DNA of 64,000 bases from NCBI GenBank assembly GCA_019359595.1, contig JAHHGZ010000026.1:53197-117196 (forward strand). The letters run 5' to 3'. Under the pieces are notes generated by a model. It worked only from the letters and a program-made list of their open reading frames with translations. It made no database searches and was not told the origin of the DNA. Within the stretch, counting starts at the first letter, position 1. Every line of letters begins with the position of its first letter. Position numbers and translations under genes: made by a program. Of this stretch, positions 34,455 to 42,812 are shown piece by piece. The DNA is from Cyanomargarita calcarea GSE-NOS-MK-12-04C (GTDB taxonomy: Bacteria; Cyanobacteriota; Cyanobacteriia; Cyanobacteriales; Nostocaceae).

Positions 34455-35525
34455 CTAACTTTTCATGCAAACTTGCCCCATCCCCATTGTAGTTTTTCGA
34501 CCAATTCCAGCAAAGCAGGCAAAATTGGCTAGTATCGTAGCGATTTTTGCTTGTTCGGCATCAGCAAATCGATATCTAACTAATCCTTCGGCCCCAATTT
34601 CTGCACCACCTTCCATTTTCATAGCATAGGTTTTGAGTTCGTAAGCAGAAACTACACCACTCCATTCGACATTGGGAAAGTGCAATTTTTCTGGTGCAAA
34701 TAGATTCCAACGACGTAATAACCCATTAAAAACTAATTCGGGTAAGGGAAAAGGTTGAATATTTTTACCTTGTTTAAAACTGGTGGGTGAGAGAAATTGC
34801 AAATTGATGAGGTTTTGGGTTGGTACTTGCACCATTTTCTCGAAGCTGCTTGCTTGGCTAATATCTATCCAACTACCCAATTGACAGGGGATTCCTGCTA
34901 GGGTAATTTCGTTACCTAAATCTGCGTTCATTCCCCACAGTAATGGTGCAAGCAATTCCTTCTGTAATAAACTAATCTTTAACAGCATTTTCTTGGGGGA
35001 ACAGTATTCTAACCCCAAAGCCATTGGTAAATTTTCCTGTTGGTGCAAACTTTCGGCTAGTTGTGGGCTTGTATTCGCAAACCAGCGAAAACATAATCCA
35101 TGAATAGCACGTCCTAAAGTTGGGGGAAGAGGTTTGACTGCGGAAATGGTAGCTTGGATTGTATGCAGGGAATGGGAATCTACTTCTACACCCGCGATTT
35201 CGTAGGGTTTTTGTTGCCACTCAATTAAGCTATCTTGACCTATTTGCTGACAAATTGCCTGCATCAAGCTGGGATAAAGTTGCGGTTCTGGTAGTACGGG
35301 CATAACTTTAACTACACCATCTACTCTGCGTAGGGGTATCCAGATGGGTGTTGTGTCACTTTCCAATGAAGAATCTGCCAGCCATTCGGTTAAGGGAATC
35401 GGGGTTGAAGATGTTTCTGTTGGGTGTAAAACAACACTCAAGCCTGCAAATTTAGTTTCTGTTTTTGGATGATTTTCCGAGAGATTCGCAGTATTTTTGG
35501 TATCAGTCTCTTTGGTATAAGTCAT
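34455..35525 (-). CDS. cas6: CRISPR RNA endoribonuclease Cas6
   Basis: A 356-aa two-ferredoxin-fold RNase that cuts pre-crRNA inside repeats. The hallmark is the C-terminal glycine-rich loop FAGIGRKTTMGMGQ. Upstream segments ELKTYAMKMEGGAEIGAEGL and YRFADAEQAKIATILANFAC fit the second ferredoxin fold. A Ser/Thr-rich stretch of about 40 residues at the N-terminus is extra. It overlaps cas5 by 23 bases and is the only Cas6 in the window, so it probably supplies crRNAs to both the type I and the type III-D effectors. Confidence 0.88.
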   Translation of the reverse strand: MTYTKETDTKNTANLSENHPKTETKFAGLSVVLHPTETSSTPIPLTEWLADSSLESDTTPIWIPLRRVDGVVKVMPVLPEPQLYPSLMQAICQQIGQDSLIEWQQKPYEIAGVEVDSHSLHTIQATISAVKPLPPTLGRAIHGLCFRWFANTSPQLAESLHQQENLPMALGLEYCSPKKMLLKISLLQKELLAPLLWGMNADLGNEITLAGIPCQLGSWIDISQASSFEKMVQVPTQNLINLQFLSPTSFKQGKNIQPFPLPELVFNGLLRRWNLFAPEKLHFPNVEWSGVVSAYELKTYAMKMEGGAEIGAEGLVRYRFADAEQAKIATILANFACFAGIGRKTTMGMGQVCMKS

Positions 35526-36219
35526 AACGGGCACTAGTAGAGCGGAGTTGTAAGGGTAAAAATCCTGGTTCTATTATCCGGTCTTTACCGATTTGGGCTT
35601 TATCGTTGGAGAATGGATTTATGCGGTTAAAGGTGGTTTTTTTGCCAAAATCATCCATTGGTTGGACGGTGAAACTGTTGCTGGGGTCGGGTATAAATGT
35701 GGGTGCGATCGCTTGTTGAGTGGCATCGGGGAGAAATTGAAAAAAGCAACCTTTTTTACCAAAGTAATTGATTTGGGCGAATAATTGGGTTAATTCTTCT
35801 AACCTATCTGACTCTCCCGCACAAATTTGTAATTCTCCTTGTAAATGTATCCATTCCCGAAATACAAACCCGTCTTGCATCGGAATAGTTGAGCGGTTTT
35901 TGTCAGCTTTATCTGCGGTTTGGTCGTAATAGCGCAGTTTGTAACCGTTGCGATTGACGACTAGTTTTTCTGGTGGTAGCAGGTATATCTGTAAATCTCG
36001 AATCCAGGCAAATTCCTGTTTAATCCAGGTATCAAAGTCATGTTGGTGGTCTTTACCCTGACTTTCCAGCAATACTTTTAACAACGCCATTTTAATAGCG
36101 TAGGGTGTCGGTACAAGGTTGGAACGAGCGGCCATGCTGGTAGCATCGGAGCGTTTGAGGGTGAATAAACTCACAGGTTGGTAGCTAACGGTGAGCCATT
36201 TATTCAACTGATAAAGCAT
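35503..36219 (-). CDS. cas5: Cascade subunit Cas5
   Basis: A 238-aa RAMP protein. The start at 36219 (MLYQLNKWLTVSYQPVSLFT) gives the short first strand and arginine-rich region expected of Cas5; the ORF extends further upstream but over cas7 sequence. TPYAIKMALLKVLLESQGKD is the typical helix after strand one. Cas5 caps the 5' handle of the crRNA in the Cascade backbone. It resembles the Cas5 of DevR-type I-A/I-B systems. It overlaps cas7 by 20 bases and cas6 by 23, so the genes are translationally coupled. Confidence 0.75.
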   Translation of the reverse strand: MLYQLNKWLTVSYQPVSLFTLKRSDATSMAARSNLVPTPYAIKMALLKVLLESQGKDHQHDFDTWIKQEFAWIRDLQIYLLPPEKLVVNRNGYKLRYYDQTADKADKNRSTIPMQDGFVFREWIHLQGELQICAGESDRLEELTQLFAQINYFGKKGCFFQFLPDATQQAIAPTFIPDPSNSFTVQPMDDFGKKTTFNRINPFSNDKAQIGKDRIIEPGFLPLQLRSTSARYDLYQRD

Positions 36220-37162
36220 TTTCGCTCTCCCAGGGTTGTCCTTGTGCAATAATTGTTTGGATTTGTTCGGCGAATTTTGCCATTGAATCAAATTCAAAAC
36301 AGTGAATTGTACCTTCTCCGTTGAGTTTGTTTAAAGTATCTTTCAAGCTGTGAATTTGACGGTTATAGCTTTCCTCCAAGGGACTCAACATCGGTGCCGG
36401 ACAGCGACGGGTGCTGACGGTGATTACTCCTTCAAAATAGTCGGGGTGGGGTAAATGGGTGTTGCGTTTGGCTCCGTTGGGTTGCATATATGTGTAGAGT
36501 ACGCTTTTGAGTAATGCGTCTAAGCGTTGTTTGCGTTCGGTTATATCAATGCTGTAGCTGAAATTGTGGGGGTTGTAACCGATGCGGAAGGCTTCGATAT
36601 TGAGGACGGTTGCGTATAAACCAGAACTTACTTGCACGTTGTAAGGTGTAGGATTGTCAACACCGTATTTGGCGTGAAAGTAGCTTTGGGTTTTGACAAA
36701 TGTGGGTAAACCGACAACTGCACCAAATTCAATTACAGATTCACGTTTGAGGGTTTGTCCTCCTTTGACTGTCACCATAAACCCTTCTAAATCGCTGATG
36801 CTACAAAGTTGTAAGGCTTTGGTGGTTTTTGCGGCTAAATCGGTATCTTTTTCGCTAAAAATGGGTAAGTTTTTATCAATATCGTAGCCGATTCTATCTG
36901 GGTTAAATTGTTTCCCACCTGCGGATAAATTCAAGTTAGATTCGATGGCAATGCGGTGTAAATGTTCGGCTTGAATATGTTTGAGCATATCACCAGAAAC
37001 CCCGTTTACATATTCGGGTTCGCTCATACCTTTTTGGATGATATAGTAACGCCGAGTTAATGATTGATTACCTTCGTTACCTTCGTTGTTTAATGCGTGA
37101 AGTTGCCAGGAAACTAAACCACTGACGGAAAGTGAATAGATGGAAAGTTTTGCGTTTGACAT
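36200..37162 (-). CDS. cas7: Cascade backbone Cas7 (DevR family)
   Basis: A 320-aa protein. It starts with a short hydrophobic strand (LSIYSLSVSGLVSWQLHALN) followed by NEGNEGNQ, the characteristic VSGDMLKHIQAEHLHRIAIE motif and later AFRIGYNPHNFSYSIDITER. These match the DevR/Cst2-type Cas7 autoregulator family. Several copies polymerise along the crRNA spacer in Cascade. It is followed at once by cas5 with overlapping reading frames. DevR-type Cas7 was named after development in Myxococcus; here it lies in a complete cas operon. Confidence 0.88.
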   Translation of the reverse strand: MSNAKLSIYSLSVSGLVSWQLHALNNEGNEGNQSLTRRYYIIQKGMSEPEYVNGVSGDMLKHIQAEHLHRIAIESNLNLSAGGKQFNPDRIGYDIDKNLPIFSEKDTDLAAKTTKALQLCSISDLEGFMVTVKGGQTLKRESVIEFGAVVGLPTFVKTQSYFHAKYGVDNPTPYNVQVSSGLYATVLNIEAFRIGYNPHNFSYSIDITERKQRLDALLKSVLYTYMQPNGAKRNTHLPHPDYFEGVITVSTRRCPAPMLSPLEESYNRQIHSLKDTLNKLNGEGTIHCFEFDSMAKFAEQIQTIIAQGQPWESENALSVE

Positions 37163-37258
37163 TTGATGCTATGAGTCTTTTTTTTTACGTGTTGAATATA
37201 CACTTGAGAATTGCAAAAATCAAATAATATGATGTTCGCTCTATTAACCGTAATCCCT

Positions 37259-37329
37259 GTAGTTACAATAGCTGCGCTCTTGGCGTTGCGCCTACATGTG
37301 GCTTGCCTTCCGTAGGGTATTGTAACTAC
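37259..37329. repeat. GTAGTTACAA fold-back repeat, copy 2
   Basis: GTAGTTACAATA and TATTGTAACTAC enclose GGCTTGCCTTCC-type sequence, partly the reverse complement of the inner part of copy 1. It lies between cas8 and cas7. Confidence 0.6.
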
Positions 37330-37467
37330 GTTATATTACGATCGTTGAAGCTAAGTAAGTCGGCACAATAAAACCAAACTGTGTGAAGAAAAGTAAACAA
37401 GGCTCAAACCCTTTTTCTCCCTGCCCCCTGCCTTATCCCAATGAGAATTATTTACATTCATACCTAC

Positions 37468-39342
37468 TTATGCGGCTTCTATTTCATTGTCGATATTTTC
37501 TGATTCACCTGATTTGCTGCTTTCTGGTTCTTTATCTGCTTCATTTATCTCTTTCCCTTTGCCCCAACCTTTTGCATATCCATAGGCAATTAATAGATTT
37601 GCAACTAAGCTGGAGCCATATTTATCAATCAAATTAATCAACCTATCTAAGTCATCTTTGCTTGTCCAGATGCGGCGAGGTTTTTTCTGTTTTCTTAAAT
37701 CCTCATCAATACGTAAATTTTCATTCTCGTAGCTAGCTAAAAAAGAACTTATTTCAATGATAAAATCTTTTTTTGAACCCGATTGAGATGTTAAGCGCTG
37801 TGCTAAACCATAGATTCGTTCCCATCCAGTTTCTTTAGTTTTGCCCTCTTTATCCCGGATAGTGCCAGCGTAAACTGTAGCGCTATTTATGGCTTTCGCA
37901 ATATTCAAAAAACCTGGGTCTTCGGTTATTTCGGTTAATTTCCAATCTTGGTCATTTTGACGCAATTTATTATTAAAGTTTCTTGACATCAGGTCGATTC
38001 CCTGTTTTGAAAATAATACAACTCTAGAATTAACCTCTGCTAGCTTTTTTGTCACATAATCGGCATAGCTGACTTGGAAGCGAAAAAATTGGTATAAATC
38101 ATTGCCCGTGATAAAATCCCGATAGGCTGCCAATAATTCGCTGTTTCCTTCATCAATGGAAAGCGATCGCACTACTTTGAGATGCTCGTCTAAGATATTC
38201 TGGTAGTCGTGCAATTCCGTGCGATCGCGTGGATGTATCCAACTAGGAAGTCCCAAGCTAAAGATTTCTTTGACTCCATAAACCTGTCCTTTGGAACCGA
38301 AATGAGTTCCAGCAAAGTTGCTGACAAAATGGTTTACAGGTTTGTCCCAAATCTCAAAATCTTCTTCTTGTTCTTCTGTTGCTTCGGTGTCGCTATTTGC
38401 TAAAGCTTGGTTATGGTTGAGCAATTCTTGACAAAATCGTAACACCAATTCTGCATCAAATCGGGCAATTCCATGACTTCCTCCGGGTGGATTATGTACT
38501 AATAGTCTCTTAATAACATCGCGATATTTACTTAAGTTAATATTTTGCGGTTGCAACGCTAAAACTCGCCAATCAAAGACTCTATCAGCAATTTTTACCC
38601 GTTCGGCAATACCAAAATGAAAGAACCCAGTAGCAATTAACCACAAACTCAACCAATCTGCTTTTTGTGAGTCTACCTTATTGCTATCTGCTTTGACTCG
38701 ATTCACACCCTGAACGCAGGTAGGCAAATAAACCTTAACAGCACTAGCAACATCCGGTAATTTGCAACCCGTCGCTTTGTGGAATAACTCTGCAACTAAC
38801 TCGGTTACCAGCTTACCTTGGTTGACAATATCTTCGTCAAAGCCTTGAAATAATGCTGCAATTAAAGCACCGTAGTTATCTTTGAGTTCCCTACTACCCA
38901 ACCACAAATCATTATGATTGCGATCGTGTCGCATAGAGGTGAGAATAACGCCATTTTGGGTTCTAGAATCCGGTGGTTTCGGTGTTTCCTCCGCATTTTC
39001 GATTTTTCCCCGCTGTTGGAAGATAAAATCTCGGTAAACTCTACGGGTTTTAGTTTCTTCCTCCGTGTCGAAGAATTGAATTTCTGCCGGGATTTTACTG
39101 GTATCAGTTTTTTGTCCTTTGACTGGTGGAAAAGGGCTAGAGTAAGTAAGTTTGGTAATTGGGGTTAGGTTTACAGGCTTTTTAAATTCAAGGCTGTAGG
39201 CTGTACCTTTGTCAATTAGATAGATTTCGCTTTTTTGCTTTGTGGCTTTCAGGGCATATTCGGCAAGCTGCGCTAAACCCAACATCAAAAATGTGTCAGC
39301 ATAATTATTGTACGTTTTAGTGATGAATAATCGCTCTGTCAT
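37468..39342 (-). CDS. type I large subunit, Cas8-like
   Basis: A 624-aa protein placed first in the operon cas8-cas7-cas5-cas6-cas4-cas1-cas2, where the Cas8 large subunit is expected. No catalytic motif is visible, as is normal for Cas8, which recognises PAM and recruits Cas3. Sequences such as LLVHNPPGGSHGIARFDAEL and NHFVSNFAGTHFGSKGQVYG look folded. The C-terminal 30 residues are very acidic (EINEADKEPESSKSGESENI). A helical last part may be the fused small subunit. Assignment is mainly by position; the subtype (I-A/I-B-like with DevR Cas7) is not settled. Confidence 0.65.
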   Translation of the reverse strand: MTERLFITKTYNNYADTFLMLGLAQLAEYALKATKQKSEIYLIDKGTAYSLEFKKPVNLTPITKLTYSSPFPPVKGQKTDTSKIPAEIQFFDTEEETKTRRVYRDFIFQQRGKIENAEETPKPPDSRTQNGVILTSMRHDRNHNDLWLGSRELKDNYGALIAALFQGFDEDIVNQGKLVTELVAELFHKATGCKLPDVASAVKVYLPTCVQGVNRVKADSNKVDSQKADWLSLWLIATGFFHFGIAERVKIADRVFDWRVLALQPQNINLSKYRDVIKRLLVHNPPGGSHGIARFDAELVLRFCQELLNHNQALANSDTEATEEQEEDFEIWDKPVNHFVSNFAGTHFGSKGQVYGVKEIFSLGLPSWIHPRDRTELHDYQNILDEHLKVVRSLSIDEGNSELLAAYRDFITGNDLYQFFRFQVSYADYVTKKLAEVNSRVVLFSKQGIDLMSRNFNNKLRQNDQDWKLTEITEDPGFLNIAKAINSATVYAGTIRDKEGKTKETGWERIYGLAQRLTSQSGSKKDFIIEISSFLASYENENLRIDEDLRKQKKPRRIWTSKDDLDRLINLIDKYGSSLVANLLIAYGYAKGWGKGKEINEADKEPESSKSGESENIDNEIEAA

Positions 39343-39463
39343 TTGGCCTTATGCCATGTGTTGTTTGTTGAAATATTTATAGCATGGGGTTGGATAAGGG
39401 GTATTCCAAATCTGAATTATCCGTCTCCCAAAAAAGATGAAGAAGTACAAAAAGCCTTGTCGG

Positions 39464-39766
39464 TTAGGAGATTCGGCTAGAAACAGACTTCAGGCTAACC
39501 GGAGAACAAATTACATCCCATCGCCAAAATCTACCCGATTTTCCCTTGTACGATGGAACTATACGCAGTATTCCATATGAATAGCGCAATTGAAGTCCAC
39601 CTTTTTCAGCATATTGATGAATATCTTTAGTTGTGATTTGCTTGTTTGCAATTATCTGAATTAGTTCTCGGACTGCTTTTGTAAACAAACCTTCGACTAG
39701 AAAATACTCAAAGCCTTTGAAATTTAGGCTCAATTGTTGGTGTTTTAAGTTAGAATGTCCATGCAT
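39464..39766 (-). CDS. 100-aa protein at the head of the cas8 operon
   Basis: A basic protein starting MHGHSNLKHQQLSLNFKGFE, followed by a helix (GLFTKAVRELIQIIANKQIT) and an aromatic strand region (LQLRYSYGILRIVPSYKGKS, GRFWRWDVICSP). ATG 39766 has AGG about 8 nt upstream and is preferred over a TTG five codons earlier. It lies between the guide-targeted promoter and cas8, 121 bases before cas8. No family is recognised. It could be a small regulator or toxin, or a cas accessory protein; it is the first gene that the candidate guide RNA would repress. Confidence 0.5.
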   Translation of the reverse strand: MHGHSNLKHQQLSLNFKGFEYFLVEGLFTKAVRELIQIIANKQITTKDIHQYAEKGGLQLRYSYGILRIVPSYKGKSGRFWRWDVICSPVSLKSVSSRIS

Positions 39767-39845
39767 ACGTACCTGCCTCAAAAAGGTAAGGGAATATTAA
39801 GCGGGTTGAGATACAAGTTCAATCGCTTATGAAATAAATCTGGTA

Positions 39846-39878
39846 GCGTCTCCGAACTTGCACTTCGGAGACGCTTTT
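39846..39878 (+). terminator. strong hairpin with T-run upstream of the 100-aa gene
   Basis: A perfect 11-bp stem GCGTCTCCGAA, 7-nt loop and TTTT on the plus strand. In the minus sense it would sit in the 5' untranslated leader of the cas8 operon, about 80 nt before the ATG. It could insulate the operon from opposing transcription or act in the leader RNA. Confidence 0.6.
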
Positions 39879-39889
39879 AGTGTAAGCAA

Positions 39890-39919
39890 AATATATCACA
39901 ATTTTTTGTGTCTTTTCAA
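39890..39919 (-). promoter_or_regulatory. promoter of the cas8 operon
   Basis: On the minus strand TTGAAA, 18 nt, TATATT (or ATATAT with 17 nt). It reads into the 100-aa gene and cas8. The -35 box lies inside the sequence matched by the solitary guide at 40206. Confidence 0.65.
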
Positions 39920-39931
39920 TCCATACGAATA
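39915..39931 (-). promoter_or_regulatory. protospacer-like match to the solitary guide
   Basis: On the minus strand TATTCGTATGGATTGAA matches the first 17 nt after the degenerate repeat at 40169-40205 with one mismatch, at position 12. The three bases before it on the minus strand are GTA, which would be the PAM. Confidence 0.75.
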
Positions 39932-40129
39932 TACTTTATTTTTGCGGAAACTTTCCTGAATTTCTCACTATATTTCTCAAAGCCTTATAAAAGCTGAATT
40001 TATACATTTCATACTGTACCAAAATTCTTACCCACCAAAAATGCTCGAAATCTCATCTGGGTAAAGATTACGATGACTGCGAACCCTGAACTTATAAAAA
40101 ATGTGGGCTTTCCACTCACGCCATTAGTG

Positions 40130-40159
40130 TTGTACTCTGATTGATGACAGGCAGATAAC
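40130..40159 (+). promoter_or_regulatory. possible promoter of the solitary crRNA-like gene
   Basis: TTGTAC, 18 nt, GATAAC. Each box matches consensus at about four of six positions. The predicted start, near 40166, falls just before the degenerate repeat. Confidence 0.4.
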
Positions 40160-40165
40160 CAATAA

Positions 40166-40264
40166 AAGCTTGGACGGTAACGAATCCTGGCAACGGGACT
40201 GAAACTATTCGTATGGGTTGAAGTCCTCCATGCAGTTTATCTGTTTGTCTCCTATATGCAAACA
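40166..40264 (+). ncRNA. CreR/CreA-like crRNA-resembling RNA (candidate)
   Basis: At 40169-40205 is a 37-nt degenerate copy of the CRISPR repeat in plus orientation (29 of 37 positions match the array 1 crRNA-sense repeat; GAATCCTGG and the final TGAAAC are kept). A 36-nt spacer-like segment follows, starting TATTCGTATGGGTTGA, then a small hairpin TGTTTG/CAAACA (40242-40264) in place of the next repeat. The first 17 spacer bases match the -35 region of the cas8-operon promoter except at position 12. Processed by Cas6, it would guide Cascade to that promoter and repress it without cleavage. Confidence 0.7.
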
Positions 40265-40350
40265 AAGTTGTACTTTGGTAAGCGTGCCATCGTGGAATTA
40301 ACATAAAATATAGCTATACTTCATATAAATTTTAGTTAGGTAAGCTTGAG

Positions 40351-40767
40351 ATGGGAGCGAAAGACCTCTTCCACAACGCTGTTAAAGTCGCTCTTGAAAA
40401 GGAGCAGTGGGTTATCACTAGCGACCCGTTAAAGTTGGAAGTGGGTGGTACAAAGCTGGAAATTGACCTTGGGGCTGAACGCTTGCTTGCTGCTGAACGT
40501 CAAGGCAAAAAAATTGCTGTCGAGGTAAAATCCTTCCTGGGGGACTCACCCCTAACCGACTACCATGCAGCTCTTGGACAGTTCTTGAACTATCGGCTTG
40601 CTTTGGAAATTAACGAACCCGATCGCGATCTCTATCTAGCTATTCCCCTTATTGCATATGAAGCTTTTTTCCAACGTGAGTTTGCTCAACTATCAGTAGA
40701 ACGCTATCAAATTAAGCGCATTGTTTACGATCCGATCAACGAGGTGATTACTCAATGGATAAATTAG
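40351..40767 (+). CDS. xisH: XisH family protein
   Basis: A 138-aa protein. MGAKDLFHNAVKVALEKEQW, the segment VGGTKLEIDLGAERLLAAER and the core KKIAVEVKSFLGDSPLTDYH are the signature of XisH, first described as a factor controlling excision of the fdxN element in Anabaena. The E-V-K-S pair and the preceding Asp give it a PD-(D/E)XK nuclease-like pattern, so DNA cleavage is possible. It overlaps xisI by 13 bases. XisH/XisI pairs are abundant in cyanobacteria and most are not next to fdxN; a toxin-antitoxin-like role has been considered. Confidence 0.93.
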   Translation: MGAKDLFHNAVKVALEKEQWVITSDPLKLEVGGTKLEIDLGAERLLAAERQGKKIAVEVKSFLGDSPLTDYHAALGQFLNYRLALEINEPDRDLYLAIPLIAYEAFFQREFAQLSVERYQIKRIVYDPINEVITQWIN

Positions 40768-41090
40768 AGCAATATCGAGTAGCAATTAAAAAACTTTTGA
40801 CCGAGTATGCTAGTGTTCCGATTGCTAATGGCGAAATTGATTCCCCACTTATCTTTGATACAGAACGCGATCGCTATCAAATTATGAGCGTCGGTTGGGC
40901 TGGACATCGCCGCGTACATGGCTGTGTTTTACATCTAGACATCATCAATGGTAAAATCTGGGTGCAACACAATACTACCGAAATACAAATCGCTCAGGAA
41001 TTAGTTGCAATGGGAATTCCTAAAGAAGACATTATTCTTGGTTTTCAAGCTCCCTATATGCGTCAATACACAAGCTTTGGTGTTGCGTAA
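40755..41090 (+). CDS. xisI: XisI family protein
   Basis: A 111-aa partner of XisH. DKLEQYRVAIKKLLTEYASV, the central RYQIMSVGWAGHRRVHGCVL and KIWVQHNTTEIQIAQELVAM, then GIPKEDIILGFQAPYMRQYT are the family motifs. Its start codon lies inside the end of xisH (13-base overlap), so the two are translated together and probably form a complex. The cassette sits between the candidate guide RNA gene and CRISPR array 2. Confidence 0.93.
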   Translation: MDKLEQYRVAIKKLLTEYASVPIANGEIDSPLIFDTERDRYQIMSVGWAGHRRVHGCVLHLDIINGKIWVQHNTTEIQIAQELVAMGIPKEDIILGFQAPYMRQYTSFGVA

Positions 41091-41235
41091 TGCTTGTGTA
41101 TAAAACTACCTAACGCTTGAAGTTTTATTAAAAAATGGTGTTTAAGGAAATCTCAAAAATATATCAAAAGCACAGCGAACAGATAAATTAATACACAGTG
41201 GTCGATGGAAAATTTTTCATTGACCACTGATACTT

Positions 41236-41445
41236 TTATTTACCCTTGTGCGCTTCTTCCAAAGCTCGTAAAGTTTGCTGAATTTGACCTTCTTTAATCA
41301 AACTCCGCGACCTTCTACCAGCTTCAACAGCTTGGCGCATCAAAGAGTGTCCCTCAACATATTTTCCTTGTCGAATCAACTCAATTCCTCTAGTACTAAA
41401 GTCTTTAACTTCAGAGGCAACAGCTAGTAAACGTTCTCTATCCAT
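41236..41445 (-). CDS. small helical hypothetical protein (69 aa)
   Basis: A 69-aa protein starting MDRERLLAVASEVKDFSTRG and ending EEAHKGK. The segment GIELIRQGKYVEGHSLMRQA followed by VEAGRRSRSLIKEGQIQQTL suggests two helix pairs of TPR-like character. No catalytic residues. It lies between xisI and a fold-back element in front of CRISPR array 2. Not recognised. Confidence 0.5.
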   Translation of the reverse strand: MDRERLLAVASEVKDFSTRGIELIRQGKYVEGHSLMRQAVEAGRRSRSLIKEGQIQQTLRALEEAHKGK

Positions 41446-41464
41446 TTGTTTGCTCTCGAATAAC

Positions 41465-41617
41465 TAAGTAGGTGGGCGTTAAAAAAACATAACTATACTT
41501 TTGTCATTGCGAGGAGGAACGACGTTAGCGGAGCGTTCCCGAAGGGTAGCAATCGCAAGGGTTTCGAGCGTTTTACATTTCGTTACATAGTTAGGTTTAT
41601 TTGTGCTGACCTACTTA
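41465..41617. repeat. fold-back element before array 2 (153 bp)
   Basis: Ends TAAGTAGGT and ACCTACTTA, with a further inner arm around AACATAACTA/TAGTTAGGTTT. The middle contains a TCATTGCGAGGAGGAAC block of a common cyanobacterial extragenic repeat; the related element at 57493-57613 has TCATTGCGA as its arm. Confidence 0.6.
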
Positions 41618-41670
41618 CGACTGTTGTTTGTTCCACAAAAAAATCGCCTTTACTCTCTATTTTATATCGA

Positions 41671-42512
41671 GTTTCAATCCCGTTTCCAGGATTCGTAGAA
41701 TTTCAAGCATTTAAAACTTCGGCATCATTCGTAGGCTGCGAATGTTTCAATCCCGTTTCCAGGATTCGTAGAATTTCAAGAAGAAATTATTTTAAAGTCA
41801 ATCAAACAACGAAAAAGTTTCAATCCCGTTTCCAGGATTCGTAGAATTTCAAGTTATTGCTACAATGAGTCCTTTGAAGATTTGTATGAAGTTTCAATCC
41901 CGTTTCCAGGATTCGTAGAATTTCAAGAACCAACGATGCGTCCAGTAAAAATTGCCGATGGAGTTTCAATCCCGTTTCCAGGATTCGTAGAATTTCAAGT
42001 TAGTGCTTGATAGCGAAGGCAACCCCCAAATATTGTTTCAATCCCGTTTCCAGGATTCGTAGAATTTCAAGTTAGTTATGGCTTGGAAACAGCCTTGGTA
42101 ATTGGCGTTTCAATCCCGTTTCCAGGATTCGTAGAATTTCAAGTTCAACAGTCTTTGGAATGGTTAGATACTTCTAAAAATGTTTCAATCCCGTTTCCAG
42201 GATTCGTAGAATTTCAAGAAGTGCTGTTCCTGGTACTCCCGAGCCAACTCCAGAACCGTTTCAATCCCGTTTCCAGGATTCGTAGAATTTCAAGCATTTC
42301 AATTCTTCCTATGTCTGCAATAGCTCAAAGTTTCAATCCCGTTTCCAGGATTCGTAGAATTTCAAGAATGTTGTGGCAACTTTCGATGATGAGAGAAAGG
42401 AAGTTTCAATCCCGTTTCCAGGATTCGTAGAATTTCAAGAAATATAGTAAAGGATTCAGCAGAAGCTCCATATAAGTTTCAATCCCGTTTCCAGGATTCG
42501 TAGAATTTCAAG
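41671..42512 (-). CRISPR. CRISPR array 2 (12 repeats, 11 spacers)
   Basis: 37-bp repeats start at 41671, 41744, 41817, 41891, 41963, 42035, 42107, 42182, 42258, 42330, 42403 and 42476. Spacers are 35-39 bp. The repeat differs from that of array 1 at three positions only, all in the 3' plus-strand third (GATTCGTAGAATTTCAAG here). The hairpin and ATTGAAAC handle are unchanged, so the same Cas6 can process it. The crRNA sense is the minus strand with the leader on the right. Confidence 0.97.
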
Positions 42513-42745
42513 TCCGCCCCCTGAAACCCTTACAGAGCAAGGATTCCACAATAGGTTTTGGCAGACCTCAAAAACAGACCCATTTCAGCCTCGCTTATTG
42601 AAAGTAATTATCATTTACCCCAATTAGCCAAACGCTGTAACTATTAACTTGTCTAGGTTCTGGCGATTTTGGCAGAACCCCCCAGGTTTTAGTCTCCGCT
42701 TCGGTTTGCCAAACATCAGGCTAATAACATAATTATAAAGCGATT
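42513..42745 (-). promoter_or_regulatory. leader of CRISPR array 2
   Basis: Homologous along its length to the leader of array 1, including the TTTGGCAGACC and GGTTTGCCAAA arms. The homology continues up to bases corresponding to the cas2 stop in array 1, suggesting a duplication that included the cas2 end. Confidence 0.8.
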
Positions 42746-42812
42746 ATCAACGAATGTCCAGATTATCGTACAGGGGAGATTGCCAAGAAACTCAGATATA
42801 GCGATCGCCCAC

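Noticed and set aside
40116..40304. 62-codon minus-strand ORF
   Set aside because: It overlaps the solitary repeat and guide on the opposite strand and has no ribosome binding site or protein-like composition.
42083..42430. 115-codon ORF in array 2
   Set aside because: Made of repeat translations such as VSIPFPGFVEFQ; an artefact of the array.
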